Assembly: GCA_900542835.1 (NCBI GenBank)
Contig: UQPB01000029.1
Coordinates: 1-40,429, forward strand
Source: an uncultured Pelosinus sp.
GTDB lineage: Bacteria > Bacillota > Negativicutes > Sporomusales > Acetonemataceae
DNA length: 40,429 bases
Direction of reading: 5' to 3'
How positions within the stretch are numbered: position 1 is the first letter of the stretch; each line of letters starts with the position of its first letter. The notes beneath the pieces are model-generated. The model was not told where the DNA came from. It did no database searches and saw only the letters and a program-made list of their open reading frames with translations. The translations under genes were made by a program, and so were the position numbers. Shown here piece by piece: positions 24,172 to 33,782 of the stretch.

Positions 24172-24299
24172 ACAGCACCTCCTCTCACAATTCCCTGTAG
24201 TGGTATATTCTGCTAAGACAGGCTCATATCCTGCCACTGTACTCACCAATCTAGAAACTGCAAAAGCTGCAATTATTCAACAAATTAGTTCGACGGGTA

Positions 24300-24467
24300 C
24301 TAGGTAAGCGCTGATTAACTGAACCAGTCTGTTTGACGAGAGATTTTTTCGTCCGGCAAGGAAGCCAGACCGCAGCAATAGCAACGTTCTTTTCCGCCTG
24401 ACTGACACCGCCAGGCGGAAAAAGAACCGGCAAGCCGCGCTGTGGGCATTAATCAGTGCTTACCTAG
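24300..24467. mobile_element. MITE-like or REP-like structured inverted-repeat element (168 bp)
   Basis: Terminal inverted repeats of 19 bp with one mismatch: left CTAGGTAAGCGCTGATTAA (24300-24318) and right TTAATCAGTGCTTACCTAG (24449-24467). Inside is a second stem, GTTCTTTTCCGCCTG (24386-24400) with its complement at 24412-24427 (one bulged A), and a small GACGA/TCGTC hairpin (24335-24353). No coding capacity and no obvious target-site duplication. It fills most of the 316-bp gap between mtaB and the HIT gene; a transposon origin is inferred. Confidence 0.55.
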
Positions 24468-24487
24468 CATGACCAACCGGCGGTTTT

Positions 24488-25792
24488 TTATGAATTCACC
24501 GCAGCCAGGGTTCCCAGCAGGCCGTCCTTATACGGCGAGTCCAGTCTTACACATTGCAGCTGGCCGGCTAAATCGCATGCTTCCTGTACGTATACCCGCA
24601 GGTAGTTGCCGGTAAAGCCTTCATTGAGCGGCGGCTGCGCGTGTTCAAACAAAACGCCCAGACGACTGCCGATGAAGCGGCAGCGGTAGGCGGACGCCAG
24701 CCTGTCACCAACTGCCTGCATGGCGTGAGCGCGCCGCTTCTTTTCCGCTTCGCCGATTTGCTGCGGATACGCCGCCGCCGGGGTACCGGTACGCGGTGAA
24801 TAGGGAAACACATGAATTTTGGCCAGCGGCAATGTGGAGACAAGTTCAAGCGCCTGTTCAAATAAAGCTTCTGTTTCGCCGGGAAAGCCGACAATGATAT
24901 CGGTGGATACAGCCAGCCCTGGCAGCCGCGCCATCAATGCCTCAAGCTGTTCGCGAAACGCAGTTGTTGTATAATGCCGGTTCATACTCCGCAGCACGGC
25001 ATCGCTGCCTGCCTGCAACGGCAGGTGCAGGTGACGGCAAAATCGCGCATCCTGCTCCATTAACCGGATCAGCCCTTCCGAAACCTCAATTGATTCCAGT
25101 GAGCTCAACCGGAGCCGCTGCAGCCCAGGCATTGCCAGCAGGGAAGCGGCGGCATCGGTCAACGTAACCCCCCCGCCATCACGACCGTACGCGCCAAGAT
25201 GAATCCCGGTTAGCACAATTTCCCGGAAGCCGGCGGCAACCAGCCTATCGGCCTCTGCCACCACACTGGCCAACGGCCGCGACCGCAAATGGCCCCTGGT
25301 GTAGGGTATAATACAATAGGTACAGTAGTTATCGCAGCCTTCCTGAATCTTCAAAAAAGCTCTGGTCCGTTCCCGCCGCAAAAACAGTGGCATATCCTCA
25401 AACTCCCTGGCCTGCATGATATCGCCCACAGCGTTAATCTGGCGGCACTGCGTCCGGGCGCTTTCCACCAAATCAACAATACTGGCCCGCTCCTGGGTGC
25501 CAATAATCAGGTCCACACCGGGTATAGCGGCGATTTGTCCGGGAGCGCTCTGGGCGTAGCAGCCGGTCACAACAATCAGCGCCTGCGGGTTGGCTCTGGC
25601 CGCCCGCCGGATAAGCTGGCGCGACTTCTTTTCGCCAATATGGGTTACTGAACAGGTATTAATGACATAGACATCAGCGGCGGCATCAAAAGGAACCGGT
25701 TGATAGCCGCGTGCGACAAACAATCCCTCAATCGCTTCAGTCTCAGTCTGATTAACTTTACAGCCCAGGGTAATCAGTGCTACTCGCGCCAC
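24488..25792 (-). CDS. mtaB: tRNA N6-threonylcarbamoyladenosine (t6A37) methylthiotransferase MtaB
   Basis: Radical-SAM enzyme that makes ms2t6A at position 37 of ANN-decoding tRNAs. The 434 aa show the UPF0004 domain with C11, C47 and C78, the radical-SAM cluster C153-x3-C157-x2-C160 (CDNYCTYC), and a C-terminal TRAM-like part. GTG at 25792 is the start, overlapping the rsmE end by 13 bp. Last gene of the hrcA-led run, as in Bacillus yqeV. Confidence 0.95.
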   Translation of the reverse strand: MARVALITLGCKVNQTETEAIEGLFVARGYQPVPFDAAADVYVINTCSVTHIGEKKSRQLIRRAARANPQALIVVTGCYAQSAPGQIAAIPGVDLIIGTQERASIVDLVESARTQCRQINAVGDIMQAREFEDMPLFLRRERTRAFLKIQEGCDNYCTYCIIPYTRGHLRSRPLASVVAEADRLVAAGFREIVLTGIHLGAYGRDGGGVTLTDAAASLLAMPGLQRLRLSSLESIEVSEGLIRLMEQDARFCRHLHLPLQAGSDAVLRSMNRHYTTTAFREQLEALMARLPGLAVSTDIIVGFPGETEALFEQALELVSTLPLAKIHVFPYSPRTGTPAAAYPQQIGEAEKKRRAHAMQAVGDRLASAYRCRFIGSRLGVLFEHAQPPLNEGFTGNYLRVYVQEACDLAGQLQCVRLDSPYKDGLLGTLAAVNS

Positions 25793-26535
25793 GGCAAGCC
25801 CCCCAAATCTCCCAGTTCATACATAATAATCGACGCGGCTGCCAGCGAGGCGGTTTCCGTCCGCAGAATACGCGGTCCCAGCGTTACGCTGCGGGCGCCA
25901 TGCCGCAGGCAAAGTTCGACTTCGTCCCTGCTGAAGCCGCCCTCAGGTCCTACCAGCAGCAAATAGGAAGCCGCCGGCTGCTCGCGCAATACCTGCCGCA
26001 GTCCCAAAGCCGTCTCAGCTTCATATAACAGCAAAATTACAGTTCCGGCAGGACAGGCCTGCAACAGCTGGCTAAGTGATTGCACCGGCGCAACGGCAGG
26101 CACGCAATCCCGTTTCGCCTGTTTGGCGGCTTCACGGGCAATCGCCTGCCAGCGTTCAACACGGGCAGCGGCTTTGCGATCATCATAGCGGACAACCGAT
26201 CGCTCGCACTGCATCGGCATCAGTTGTGAAACGCCCAGTTCAACTGCTTTTTGAATAATAAATTCCATTTTATCGGCTTTCGGCAGTCCCTGCGCCAGAA
26301 AGAGGCAAACCGGCGGCTCCGCGCCACCGGTTTTAAGCGATTCCACAGAGGCTGTCACGCAGTCATGCTCAACCTGTTCGATTTTCGCCAAGCCGACCCG
26401 GCCATCCGCCGCCGCAATCTCAATAGCCGTTCCTGCTTTTAGCCGCAGAACTTGACTGATATGACGGGAATCCCGGACAGATAAACTAACCAGACTGCCG
26501 CTTTCGATAGGCTGAGGCAGAAAAAAGCGGCGCAT
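25780..26535 (-). CDS. rsmE: 16S rRNA (uracil1498-N3)-methyltransferase RsmE
   Basis: SPOUT-class methyltransferase acting on U1498 of 16S rRNA. The 251 aa contain an N-terminal PUA-like part (MRRFFLPQPIESGSLVSLS), the knot motifs LLVGPEGGFSRDEVE and SVTLGPRILRTETA. Its ATG is directly adjacent to the prmA stop codon and its end overlaps mtaB. Confidence 0.95.
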   Translation of the reverse strand: MRRFFLPQPIESGSLVSLSVRDSRHISQVLRLKAGTAIEIAAADGRVGLAKIEQVEHDCVTASVESLKTGGAEPPVCLFLAQGLPKADKMEFIIQKAVELGVSQLMPMQCERSVVRYDDRKAAARVERWQAIAREAAKQAKRDCVPAVAPVQSLSQLLQACPAGTVILLLYEAETALGLRQVLREQPAASYLLLVGPEGGFSRDEVELCLRHGARSVTLGPRILRTETASLAAASIIMYELGDLGGLPWRE

Positions 26536-27474
26536 TCAGACACTACCCTTGCAGGCAACAATCGCCGCCCAGCCGCCTTCTTCCGCGACCCTTTCGATAA
26601 TCAGTCCCTGCTCAAGCATAGCGGCAGTCACATCAGCAATGCGGTCGGCGATAATGCCTGACGCGCAGAAACTGCCGCCCGCATTCAGACGCCCGGGAAT
26701 CTGTGGCAGCAAACGAATAATGACATCGGCGATAATGTTTGCGACAATGACGTCGGCACAGCCCACGGCAGCACTCAATAAGTCGCCCGCGCGCACAGTG
26801 ACGCTGTCTTCCACCCGGTTATGCCTGACATTGGCGGCAGCGACATCAACCGCAACCGGATCCAGGTCAATCGCCGTTACCCGTGCGGCTCCGAGCTTGG
26901 CGGCGGCGACAGCCAACACCCCGCTGCCAGTGCCGATATCAAAAACAACAGCCCCGGGCCGGATCAGATCCTCCAAGCACTGCAGGCACAAAACAGTTGT
27001 ATGGTGGGTCCCTGTGCCAAAAGCCATACCGGGATCAAGCTCAATCACTACATCGTCCGGCAGTTCGATATATTCCTCCCAGGAGGGTTTGATGACGATG
27101 CGCTCACCAACCTTCACAGGGTGATAATACGCCTTCCAGGACGTAGCCCAGTCCTCTTCCTGCACCTCATGGCATTCGATACAGCCGCGTCCCTTGTCAA
27201 GATCATGCCGTTCAAGGGTGTTGACCCGGTCTTCAAACAGCCGCAGCTTGTCGTCAAGCAGGTCGTCAGCCGGCAAATACGCTTTGACGGTAACCACTTC
27301 CGGATCGGCGGATTCGGGAATGTCGCAATAGTCCCAGGTACCTGACCGCCGATAAGAATTCACCAATTCCGGATCTTCGATCACCACGCCGCTCGCGCCC
27401 AGCTCATGAAAGATTTCCGCCACCGCCTCGGTCGCCTCATGCGAAGTCTGGATACTGATCTCTGCCCATTTCAT
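26536..27474 (-). CDS. prmA: Ribosomal protein L11 methyltransferase
   Basis: SAM-dependent trimethylation of ribosomal protein L11. 312 aa. The N-terminal substrate-binding domain begins MKWAEISIQTSHEATEAVAE; the SAM site is VFDIGTGSGVLAVAAAKLGA, and NIIADVI is the family NI(V/I)A motif. A GGGGCGG site precedes the ATG at 27474, 26 bp past dnaJ. It directly follows dnaJ as in Bacillus. Confidence 0.96.
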   Translation of the reverse strand: MKWAEISIQTSHEATEAVAEIFHELGASGVVIEDPELVNSYRRSGTWDYCDIPESADPEVVTVKAYLPADDLLDDKLRLFEDRVNTLERHDLDKGRGCIECHEVQEEDWATSWKAYYHPVKVGERIVIKPSWEEYIELPDDVVIELDPGMAFGTGTHHTTVLCLQCLEDLIRPGAVVFDIGTGSGVLAVAAAKLGAARVTAIDLDPVAVDVAAANVRHNRVEDSVTVRAGDLLSAAVGCADVIVANIIADVIIRLLPQIPGRLNAGGSFCASGIIADRIADVTAAMLEQGLIIERVAEEGGWAAIVACKGSV

Positions 27475-27500
27475 GCCAAACCGCCCCGCTTCCTGTCGAT

Positions 27501-28652
27501 TCAGATCGTGCCGCCCAAAACGTCTTTCATTTTCTTGAAAAACCCTTTTTCTTCGGGATTAATATTTTCCCCGCTGGCGCGGGCAAAATCCTGTAACAGC
27601 TGTTTCTGCTTCTCATTCAGCTTATGAGGAGTCACCACTTTGATGCGGACATTCTGATCGCCGCGGCCATTGCCGCGCAGATAGGGAATGCCTTTATCCT
27701 TCAGACGGAGGATCGTGCCTGACTGAGTGCCTTCCGGCACCCGCATTTTCACCTTTCCGTCCAGAGTGGGCACATCAATTTCATCGCCTAAAGCGGCCTG
27801 TACGAAACTGACAGGAACTTCGCACAGTACATCGTTGCCTTCCCGCGCAAATAGTTTATGTGATTTTACAAAAATATACACATACAAATCGCCTTGCGGG
27901 CCGCCGCGCAAGCCGGCCTCACCCTCATGCGCCACCCGCAGTCGCGAACCGGTATCGACGCCGGCCGGAATCTTGACTTTTATCTTACGGCTGCGCCGTA
28001 CCCGGCCCTGGCCTTTGCAGTCGCGGCAGGGAGTATGAACAATTTTCCCCTCGCCGCGGCAGCGTTCGCAGGTGCGGACATTAACCATGCGCCCAAATGG
28101 TGTGTTCTGCACCACTTGCGTCTGCCCTGAGCCCTTGCACTGCGGGCAGGTCTCAGGATGAGTCCCGGCAGCAGCGCCGCTGCCGTGGCAGGTTGCGCAT
28201 TCTTCCGTTCGGGGAATCTGCACCTCTGTTTCGACACCAAACGCTGCCTGTTCAAAACTGATCTCCATGTCGAAGCGCAGATCGGCCCCTCTTTCCGGAC
28301 CGTTGCGCTGTCCGCCGCCGCCAAAGCCCGCCTGACCGAAGAACATGTCGAAGATATCGGAGAAACCGCCGGCACCGGCGGCACCTCCGCCAAACGGATT
28401 ATAACCGGCGCCGCCTTGACCGGCTTGAAAGGCATCATGGCCGAACTGATCATATTGGGCACGCTTCTGCGAGTCCGATAAAACCTCATAGGCTTCATTG
28501 ATTTCTTTAATCTTGCGCTCGGCCTCTTCTTTATTATCTGGATTGAGGTCAGGATGATATTTGCGGGCCAATTTCCGGTACGCTTTTTTCAGTTCATCCT
28601 CCGTAGCCGACTTTGGCACGCCGAGCACTTCGTAATAATCGCGCTTGCTCAC
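27501..28652 (-). CDS. dnaJ: Co-chaperone DnaJ
   Basis: Hsp40 partner of DnaK. 383 aa: J domain with the HPD tripeptide (RKYHPDLN), a G/F-rich linker, a zinc region with four CxxCxGxG repeats (CATCHGSG, CPQCKGSG, CERCRGEG, CRDCKGQG) and the C-terminal substrate domain. GTG at 28652 is the start with a weak GGGACGG site; it lies 21 bp after dnaK. Confidence 0.97.
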   Translation of the reverse strand: MSKRDYYEVLGVPKSATEDELKKAYRKLARKYHPDLNPDNKEEAERKIKEINEAYEVLSDSQKRAQYDQFGHDAFQAGQGGAGYNPFGGGAAGAGGFSDIFDMFFGQAGFGGGGQRNGPERGADLRFDMEISFEQAAFGVETEVQIPRTEECATCHGSGAAAGTHPETCPQCKGSGQTQVVQNTPFGRMVNVRTCERCRGEGKIVHTPCRDCKGQGRVRRSRKIKVKIPAGVDTGSRLRVAHEGEAGLRGGPQGDLYVYIFVKSHKLFAREGNDVLCEVPVSFVQAALGDEIDVPTLDGKVKMRVPEGTQSGTILRLKDKGIPYLRGNGRGDQNVRIKVVTPHKLNEKQKQLLQDFARASGENINPEEKGFFKKMKDVLGGTI

Positions 28653-28673
28653 ATTAACACCGTCCCAACCGGG

Positions 28674-30533
28674 TTATTTCTTTTCGTCATCCACTACTTT
28701 ATACTCAGCATCAACCACTTTTTCACCTTTGGCAGCTTCCTGCGCCCCGGCTTCCGCCCCGGCGGCGCCAGGATCAAAGCCATCGGCACCTTCCTGGGGA
28801 GCCGCCTGTTTATAAACTTCGGCAGCCAATTCGTACAACGGTTTTTGCAACGCTTCCGTATCCTGCTTAATAGCCTCGATATCGGATCCCGTTAAAGTCT
28901 CCTTCAACTTTTCGGCAGCCTTCTGGACGTTGTCAACCATGGCCTTATCCGCTTTATCGCCTAGATCCTTAATTGTTTTTTCGGCATTATAGAGCAGGGA
29001 GTCAGCATTGTTGCAAACTTCGACCTCTTCCTTGCGCTTTTTGTCCTCAGCCGCATTCGCCTCGGCTTCTTTGACCATCCGTTCCACTTCATCCTTGTTC
29101 AGGCCGCCGGAGGAGGTAATGGTTATTTTCTGCTCCTTGCCTGTGCCAAGATCCTTGGCCGATACATGGACAATGCCGTTGGCGTCAATATCAAACGCGA
29201 CCTCAATCTTCGGCACCCCGCGCGGAGCAGGAGGAATTCCCGACAGTTCAAAACGGCCCAGTGTCTTATTGTCTCTGGCCATTTCCCGTTCACCCTGCAA
29301 GACATGAATATCAACTGACGGCTGATTATCGGCAGCAGTCGAAAAGGTCTGCTTTTTCGAGGTGGGAATCGTCGTGTTGCGGTCGATAATCTTGGTAAGT
29401 ACACCGCCCAGCGTTTCAATCCCCAGAGACAGAGGCGTAACGTCAAGCAGCAGAACATCCTTGACCTCGCCTACCAGCACGCCGGCCTGAATAGCTGCGC
29501 CTACGGCAACACACTCATCAGGGTTTACGCCTTTAAACGGCTCCTTGCCTAAGAATTTCTTAATCGCTTCCTGCACTGCCGGAATCCGGGTCGAGCCGCC
29601 AACCAGAATGACCTTATTGATCTCCCGCGGTTCCAGACCGGCATCGCGCATAGCCTGACGGGTTGGTCCCATTGTCGCTTCCACCAGATCGGAGGTCAAT
29701 TCATCAAATTTGGCCCGCGTCAGGTTAATATCCAGATGCTTCGGTCCGGTTTGATCAGCGGTAATAAACGGCAGATTGATGTTGGTCGTCAACACGCCGG
29801 ACAACTCGATCTTTGCCTTTTCGGCCGCTTCCTTCAACCGCTGCATTGCCATACGGTCACCGGAAAGATCAACACCGCTTTCTTTGCGGAATTCACTGAC
29901 CAGCCAGTTCATCACCCGTTCGTCAAAGTCATCGCCGCCGAGGCGGTTGTTGCCATGGGTGGCTTTAACCTCAAATACGCCATCCCCCAGTTCCAGAATC
30001 GACACGTCAAACGTGCCGCCGCCAAGGTCAAATACCAGGATAGTGTGATCTTCGCCTTTATCGAGACCATAGGCAAGCGCGGCAGCTGTCGGTTCATTGA
30101 TAATCCGCAGCACTTCAAGGCCGGCGATAGCGCCCGCATCCTTAGTCGCCTGCCGCTGGCTGTCGGTGAAATACGCCGGCACAGTAATAACCGCCTGATT
30201 AACCGGCTGGCCTAGGTAGGCCTCGGCATCCTGCTTCAGTTTTTGCAGTATCTGTGCCGAAATTTCCTGCGGGGTAAAATCTTTATCATCAATACGGACC
30301 TTATAGTCTGTACCCATATGCCGCTTAATCGAGCTGATCGTACGTTCCGGATTGGCAACCGCCTGCCGTTTGGCAATTTGGCCAACCAGCCGCTCGCCGT
30401 TTTTGGCAAATCCGACAATCGACGGCGTCAGCCGGCTTCCTTCCGCATTGGCGATAACCAAAGGTTCGCCGCCTTCCATAACCGCGACAACCGAATTTGT
30501 TGTGCCAAGGTCTATACCAATCACTTTTGCCAT
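28674..30533 (-). CDS. dnaK: Chaperone DnaK (Hsp70)
   Basis: ATP-driven folding chaperone. The 619-aa product begins MAKVIGIDLGTTNSVVAVME; it has DLGGGTFDVSILE, VGGSTRIPAVQ, and a substrate domain ending in an acidic VVDAEYKVVDDEKK tail. The ATG at 30533 has GAGGAGG upstream; an in-frame ATG eight codons earlier is rejected. Expected to be induced together with hrcA through the CIRCE-controlled promoter. No second CIRCE is seen before it. Confidence 0.98.
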   Translation of the reverse strand: MAKVIGIDLGTTNSVVAVMEGGEPLVIANAEGSRLTPSIVGFAKNGERLVGQIAKRQAVANPERTISSIKRHMGTDYKVRIDDKDFTPQEISAQILQKLKQDAEAYLGQPVNQAVITVPAYFTDSQRQATKDAGAIAGLEVLRIINEPTAAALAYGLDKGEDHTILVFDLGGGTFDVSILELGDGVFEVKATHGNNRLGGDDFDERVMNWLVSEFRKESGVDLSGDRMAMQRLKEAAEKAKIELSGVLTTNINLPFITADQTGPKHLDINLTRAKFDELTSDLVEATMGPTRQAMRDAGLEPREINKVILVGGSTRIPAVQEAIKKFLGKEPFKGVNPDECVAVGAAIQAGVLVGEVKDVLLLDVTPLSLGIETLGGVLTKIIDRNTTIPTSKKQTFSTAADNQPSVDIHVLQGEREMARDNKTLGRFELSGIPPAPRGVPKIEVAFDIDANGIVHVSAKDLGTGKEQKITITSSGGLNKDEVERMVKEAEANAAEDKKRKEEVEVCNNADSLLYNAEKTIKDLGDKADKAMVDNVQKAAEKLKETLTGSDIEAIKQDTEALQKPLYELAAEVYKQAAPQEGADGFDPGAAGAEAGAQEAAKGEKVVDAEYKVVDDEKK

Positions 30534-30564
30534 ATCCAATTCCTCCTCATTTTTCAACTGTGAG

Positions 30565-31122
30565 TTATCCCTGTGTTGATACTTTCACCATGCTGGGCCT
30601 GATCGCTTTGCTGCCGAGCAGATAGCCGCGCTGAAACTCTTCCAGCACAGTTCCCTCCGCAGCGGTTGCGTCAGGCGCGGTCATGACGGCTTCATGTAGT
30701 TTGGGATCAAAGGGCGCGCCGACCGCTTCGATCTGGCGGATATCCAGCTTTTCCAGCGTTGACAGCAGCTGTTTATAGATCAATTCAACCCCTGCCAAAA
30801 TGGCGGCGGCATCCTGCGTCGTTCCAGCGGAACAGGCGCGTTCAAAATTATCGATCACCGGCAGCAGCTTGACAACAATTGATTCGGCAACAACCTGAGC
30901 CAGCTCTTCCTTCTCCACCTTGCTGCGGCGGCGAAAGTTTTCAAAATCGGCCTGCAGGCGCTTATACCTCTCCGCCTGCTCTTCCACCAACCGGCTTTTC
31001 TCCTCAAGCAGACTCATGGTACGCTGCAAATCTTCGCTGCAAGTCTCCTGTACAGTCTCGTCAACCGGCTCCGCCGTTGCAATCGTCTCCGGATTTTCTC
31101 CGGCTTGCTTTGCGTCTTGCAT
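30565..31122 (-). CDS. grpE: Nucleotide exchange factor GrpE
   Basis: Releases ADP from DnaK. 185 aa, with a long N-terminal coiled coil (LLEEKSRLVEEQAERYKRLQ, ADFENFRRRSKVEKEEL) and a C-terminal beta domain ending FQRGYLLGSKAIRPSMVKVS. The ATG at 31122 has GAGGTG six bases upstream; the longer open frame runs back into the chaperonin gene and is rejected. It lies 16 bp after the chaperonin gene. Confidence 0.96.
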   Translation of the reverse strand: MQDAKQAGENPETIATAEPVDETVQETCSEDLQRTMSLLEEKSRLVEEQAERYKRLQADFENFRRRSKVEKEELAQVVAESIVVKLLPVIDNFERACSAGTTQDAAAILAGVELIYKQLLSTLEKLDIRQIEAVGAPFDPKLHEAVMTAPDATAAEGTVLEEFQRGYLLGSKAIRPSMVKVSTQG

Positions 31123-31138
31123 TCTTTTCACCTCGCAT

Positions 31139-32719
31139 CTAAAAATCAGGTATAGTGGCGTCAGCGGCAGCTGTTTTGGCGGCCGTGCCATCATCCCGTT
31201 TTTTAATAATTGTATCAATACGGAGTATAGCGATCGCGACTTCACCCGCTGCTTTAATGGCATGCCGCTTGACCGGCGCCGGATCAATAACGCCAAGCGT
31301 CAGCATATCAGCCACCTGGCCGTCGTCGCAATCGATCCCCAGCGAATCACTTTCCGCCGCCACCTGGGCGGCGATGGCCTCCTCCACTTTTTCCAGCGGA
31401 TTAAAGCCGGCATTATAAACAATCTGGGACAAGGGCCGCTTCAGCGCACTAACGACGCATTCCCAGCCGTAGGCAGACATTCCTTTCACGCCCACGCGAC
31501 TTTTATCCAGCTCCCGCGACAGCGCCAGCTCCACGGCACCGCCGCCGGGAACATAACCGCCCCGCATTGCCGCCTGCACGCTGGAGGCAGCATCTTTTGC
31601 GATACGTTCGCGTTCGCCGACAATCTCGGCCGTAGCGGCTCCGACCAGAATCGTGGCCATCGGCTTGCCGCTGCCGCCCAGCACCCGGATCTGCTCCAGT
31701 TTTTCATCCTCACAGACCGTTTGCGCTTGCCCAAGATAGCTGCGCATATCGTCAAGATCTTTTTTCAGGCCGGTGCGTTTCAGCATACGGGCGCCGCAGT
31801 GGTCGGCAATGCGTCGCATATCTTTAGCGCAAACCCGCTGCACCACCATAATGCCCGCATCACTGAGGATTTCCTCAGCGGTTGCGTGAACGCCGCGATC
31901 AACAAACACGGCACCGACGCTCAGGTCAACGATCTTGCGGATATTTTGCCGGAATTCTTCCTTTAATTCTATGTAGCGCTTAAACCCGGATTCGGTTCCA
32001 AGCGCTTCGTCCTCCAGTTCCTCCGGCTCAAGCGCATCATCTATCAGCAGTACGGCAGCCTGTTGTACGGTTTTCGGCATTTCCTTATTCATACGTTCTT
32101 TATCAAGGAGAACGCCCAGAAACACTTCATTGTCAGCACCGGCTCGCGCCGTTACCGCATCGGACAGCTTAAAACCCGTATCGGTGAGCTTTTCACTGCC
32201 AACCAGTGCCGCCGCGCCGATCACCAGCTCAGCAATATCGTCATGCTCGCGGCCGGCGATACGGGCAATACTCCGCAGCACCGGATCATCAACACCGGCA
32301 ACCGGGCGGCTATGGGTGTCGAGCAGCGCCAAGACAGCTCCGATCCCCTGTCTGAGTCCCTCAATAATCCGGGCCACCGGGACTCCTTTTAGTACCTGGG
32401 CCGCGCCCTCAGCCATAAGGGCGCCGGCCATAACCGTTGTCGTCGTTGTCCCGTCGCCAATCTCTGACTGCTGCGCTTTAGCCGCGTTAATCAGCATTTT
32501 GGCCGCCGGATGGTTTACATCCATTTTCTCCAGTATCGTAACACCGTCGTTGGTGATAATCACTTCACCAAAACGGTCAACCAGCATCGTATCCAGCCCC
32601 TTCGGACCGATCGTGCCCTCAACCGCAGCCGTAATCGCCCGCACGGCATTGGCGTTGGTCAAAAGCGCCGTCAGCCGCTCGTCAGCCTCAGAACCGCTGC
32701 CGGCTTGTTTCAGATTCAT
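31139..32719 (-). CDS. Archaeal-type (group II/III) chaperonin, thermosome-like
   Basis: A 526-aa chaperonin of the thermosome/CCT type, not GroEL. Diagnostic segments: TIGPKGLDTMLVD (36-48), ITNDGVTILEKMDVNHPAAK, GDGTTTTTVMAGALM (from 88), GERERIAKDAASSVQAAM and YVPGGGAVELALSREL (from 389). A helical-protrusion region fits about 232-264, where group II chaperonins have a built-in lid. The ATG at 32719 is chosen because GGAGG lies seven bases upstream; it starts 14 bp past hrcA. Archaeal-like chaperonins in bacterial hsp70 operons are known from a few Firmicutes such as Carboxydothermus (group III). No GroES gene adjoins. Control through HrcA/CIRCE is inferred from position. Confidence 0.93.
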   Translation of the reverse strand: MNLKQAGSGSEADERLTALLTNANAVRAITAAVEGTIGPKGLDTMLVDRFGEVIITNDGVTILEKMDVNHPAAKMLINAAKAQQSEIGDGTTTTTVMAGALMAEGAAQVLKGVPVARIIEGLRQGIGAVLALLDTHSRPVAGVDDPVLRSIARIAGREHDDIAELVIGAAALVGSEKLTDTGFKLSDAVTARAGADNEVFLGVLLDKERMNKEMPKTVQQAAVLLIDDALEPEELEDEALGTESGFKRYIELKEEFRQNIRKIVDLSVGAVFVDRGVHATAEEILSDAGIMVVQRVCAKDMRRIADHCGARMLKRTGLKKDLDDMRSYLGQAQTVCEDEKLEQIRVLGGSGKPMATILVGAATAEIVGERERIAKDAASSVQAAMRGGYVPGGGAVELALSRELDKSRVGVKGMSAYGWECVVSALKRPLSQIVYNAGFNPLEKVEEAIAAQVAAESDSLGIDCDDGQVADMLTLGVIDPAPVKRHAIKAAGEVAIAILRIDTIIKKRDDGTAAKTAAADATIPDF

Positions 32720-32733
32720 TGCCGCGCCTCCCA

Positions 32734-33762
32734 TCATGACTGATACTTCTTCAGTATCTCACCCAGATGACCGTGCATAAAATCCAGAACGGACATGATC
32801 CGTGCATACTCCATCCGGGTCGGTCCCAAAATGGCTATTGTACCGATAACCTGGCCGTCAACCCGGTATGTCGCCTGTACCATACTGCAGTCCTGAATGC
32901 CGGAATACTTATTCTCGCCGCCAATCGTGACAACCATGCCGTCATTTGTTCCCGGATCCAGAATATCATGCAGCAGCTTCTCCTCTTCCAGCACAGTCAG
33001 CAATCCCTTGACCTTTTCAACGTCGCGAAACTCCGGCTGGCTGAGCAGCTGAGTTGTGCCGCCCAGATACACCTTCTTATTTTTTTCTGTATTCAGTGTT
33101 TGCCGGACGATATCAAGCGCATTACCAATCAGAACAGGGTCGGGAACGACCAGTTGCTTAATCTCTGTCAGCAGCGGCGCCCGGATTTGGTCAAACGCCA
33201 GGCCGGCAAGGGAATTATTTATTACCTCGGCCATACGCTGCAAATCAGACAGCGACGTTCCTTCCGGAATCTCCAGCAACTTATTTTCAATCAGGCCCGA
33301 GTCAGTGACAACAACCACCACGACCCGATGCTCGTCAAACGGCAGAAACTGCAAATACTTAAACATGCTCTTTGCGGTCTGCGGCGCCGATACCAGCGAT
33401 ATATTACGGGTCATGCGCGAAAGCACCTTAGCGGTTTCCTGAAAAACTTCTTCCAGACGCCGTGCCTTTGATTGGAACCAACTATTAATCATCGTCACAT
33501 CATTTTCGGAAATATGGTGCGGCGATAATAAGCAATCGACATAGAATCGATATCCCTGCGCGGAAGGAATGCGGCCGGCAGAGGCGTGCGGCTGCTCGAG
33601 AAAGCCGGAAAACTCCAAGTCGGCCATTTCATTGCGGATTGTCGCCGGACTGATGCCCAAACCATACTTTCTGGCAATCGTCCGTGAGCCGACAGGCTCC
33701 GCAGTGTAGATATAATCTTCAACAATGGCTTGCAGGATCTTGCGCTTCCGTTCATCAAGCAC
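32734..33762 (-). CDS. hrcA: Heat-inducible transcription repressor HrcA
   Basis: Repressor that binds CIRCE. 342 aa: an N-terminal winged helix (LDERKRKILQAIVEDYIYTA, VGSRTIARKYGLGISPATIR), then the GAF-like and dimerisation domains. GTG at 33762 is the start: GAGGTG lies six bases upstream and family similarity starts there. The longer open frame runs through the CIRCE and promoter and is rejected. First gene of the heat-shock operon. Confidence 0.96.
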   Translation of the reverse strand: MLDERKRKILQAIVEDYIYTAEPVGSRTIARKYGLGISPATIRNEMADLEFSGFLEQPHASAGRIPSAQGYRFYVDCLLSPHHISENDVTMINSWFQSKARRLEEVFQETAKVLSRMTRNISLVSAPQTAKSMFKYLQFLPFDEHRVVVVVVTDSGLIENKLLEIPEGTSLSDLQRMAEVINNSLAGLAFDQIRAPLLTEIKQLVVPDPVLIGNALDIVRQTLNTEKNKKVYLGGTTQLLSQPEFRDVEKVKGLLTVLEEEKLLHDILDPGTNDGMVVTIGGENKYSGIQDCSMVQATYRVDGQVIGTIAILGPTRMEYARIMSVLDFMHGHLGEILKKYQS

Positions 33763-33782
33763 ACGAATCACCTCTTTATTTG

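Noticed and set aside
24470..24490. Possible terminator directly after mtaB
   Set aside because: The AACCG/CGGTT stem is very short and the T run lies on the wrong side for the mtaB transcript.
30920..31966. Long plus-strand open frame (348 aa) opposite grpE and the chaperonin
   Set aside because: It is a shadow of GC-rich minus-strand genes with strong family motifs. It has no ribosome site and no recognisable domain.
32767..33471. Plus-strand open frame (234 aa) opposite hrcA
   Set aside because: Antisense to a clear hrcA; no motif and no start signal.
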